Part shown: positions 63,430-64,000 of the stretch, piece by piece
Numbering within the stretch: the stretch's first letter is position 1
Layout: each line of letters begins with the position of its first letter
DNA from: Ruminococcus flavefaciens FD-1
GTDB lineage: Bacteria; Bacillota; Clostridia; Oscillospirales; Ruminococcaceae
NCBI GenBank assembly: GCA_000174895.1
Contig: ACOK01000093.1
Location: 16,843 to 80,842, forward strand
Direction: 5' to 3'
Length of the DNA: 64,000 nucleotides
The notes under the pieces: model-generated
Told to the model about the DNA's origin: nothing
Database searches by the model: none
The model's input: only the letters and a program-made list of their open reading frames with translations
Made by a program: the position numbers and the translations under genes

Positions 63430-63469
63430 AAAGCCTGTATTTCGAGGAAAGCGCCGAAATACAGGCTTT
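63430..63469 (+). terminator. terminator following the right repeat
   Basis: A 15-bp perfect stem (AAAGCCTGTATTTCG / CGAAATACAGGCTTT) and T-run. Probably the original tRNA-Trp terminator, displaced from its gene by the insertion. Confidence 0.75.
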
Positions 63470-63597
63470 TCTTTTACATACAGAAAGCAGTTTGAACTGC
63501 ATTTTTGCAGTTGCGTGTGAAGAAAAAACAGGCAAAATTCACACGAATTCACACGAAATACACACGACATATAGGTGGTATAAACGTTACAAAATCA

Positions 63598-63720
63598 AAA
63601 CCACCCGTAAAACGGGTGGTTTGAGGAAGCCCTAGAAGGGCTTGATACGGACACTGCCCCTTAAGTGGGCTGAGAAAGGTCTGCCAACTGCATTTCATTC
63701 TCAGCTACCCCTTAAGGGGT
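63598..63720. repeat. IS200/IS605 right-end hairpins
   Basis: Nested dyads: AAACCACCCG/CGGGTGGTTT, GCTGAGAA (63669-63676) with TTCTCAGC (63698-63705), and ACCCCTTAAGGGGT (63707-63720). Subterminal hairpins like these are the recognition structures of Y1 transposases, here directly after the tnpA stop. Confidence 0.65.
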
Positions 63721-63722
63721 TT

Positions 63723-64000
63723 TTACTTCTTCTTATACTTTTCTCCAGTGAATGGGTCTGTTGTTTCAAACAAACTTAACTGGTCTGTCATAATATCTTC
63801 TTGCAGCTGGTTCTTTATATACTCTTCAATTTTCTTAGCATTCTTTCCTACTGTATCAACATAATATCCTGTACACCAGAAATGTCTGTTACCGTACTTA
63901 TACTTCAGATTTGCATGTCGCTCAAATATCATCAATGAGCTTTTTCCTTTCAAGTAGCCCATTATCTGCGATACACTGTACTTCGGCGGAATTGCAAGCA
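63723..64000 (-). CDS. tnpA: IS200/IS605 Y1 transposase TnpA, 5' end beyond window
   Basis: About 92 C-terminal residues visible. SQIMGYLKGKSS and NRHFWCTGYYVDTVGKN include the catalytic Tyr within GYYV and the helix that follows. The beginning lies past base 64000. The ATG at 63962 is internal. It moves single-stranded DNA by a tyrosine-linked intermediate. Lies outside the tRNA-bounded region. Confidence 0.9.
   Translation of the reverse strand, partial: LAIPPKYSVSQIMGYLKGKSSLMIFERHANLKYKYGNRHFWCTGYYVDTVGKNAKKIEEYIKNQLQEDIMTDQLSLFETTDPFTGEKYKKK

Overview
The window looks like a chromosome segment of a low-to-mid GC Gram-positive gut or rumen Clostridia bacterium, most like Ruminococcus or a relative. 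This rests on strong AAGGAGG ribosome sites, TTGACA/TATAAT promoters, a tRNA with encoded CCA, Tn1549-type conjugative-element debris, TnpX-like serine recombinases and MptD-type ECF transporter genes. No 16S or core marker is present, so the genus is an inference.

The main landmark is an intact tRNA-Trp gene (3174-3249). Its last 45 bp recur exactly at 63378-63422, beside what looks like the tRNA's displaced terminator. Bases 3205-63422 can therefore be read as about 60 kb of DNA integrated at the tRNA 3' end, in several accreted layers. Outside it lie a sugar epimerase, a nonsense-mutated membrane protein, a GNAT acetyltransferase and a SUKH protein on the left, and an IS200/IS605 copy on the right.

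Layout inside. (1) 3.3-8.6 kb: an antisense small-RNA pair, a lipoprotein, a complete tyrosine integrase between 25-bp inverted repeats, an XRE repressor with operators, and small early genes. (2) 8.6-20 kb: a truncated serine recombinase joined to an antimicrobial-peptide sensing and resistance module (response regulator, histidine kinase, ABC ATPase, FtsX-like permease), then a second, complete serine recombinase with three small genes. (3) 20-22 kb: a truncated primase/helicase chimera. (4) 22-39 kb: an ECF (S, T, remnant A) and twin ABC exporter locus with a TetR regulator. It is split by 11.5 kb of tightly packed small membrane proteins, methyltransferases and lone enzymes. (5) 39-49 kb: a mobilizable module with a truncated integrase, Xis, a DUF6809-like protein, a dense hairpin array, a relaxase with a nested mobB-like gene, MobC, a RepA-like ATPase, and a divergent operon. 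That operon encodes a 990-aa single-chain two-barrel RNA polymerase related to eukaryotic RdRPs and phage YonO. (6) 49-62.5 kb: a defence island with type I R-M (HsdM carrying an internal stop), a KAP NTPase, three HEPN or Abi-like proteins, an AAA-ATPase/TOPRIM pair and a DUF1016 nuclease-fold protein. (7) An Xis-like gene and the right attachment site.

The two most notable systems are the mobile-element RNA polymerase operon (45158-48966), with the neighbouring hairpin array, and the membrane-protein/methyltransferase cluster (23326-34806). Several genes carry single-base frameshifts or in-frame stops. Each could be real decay or a consensus error, and raw reads would decide.
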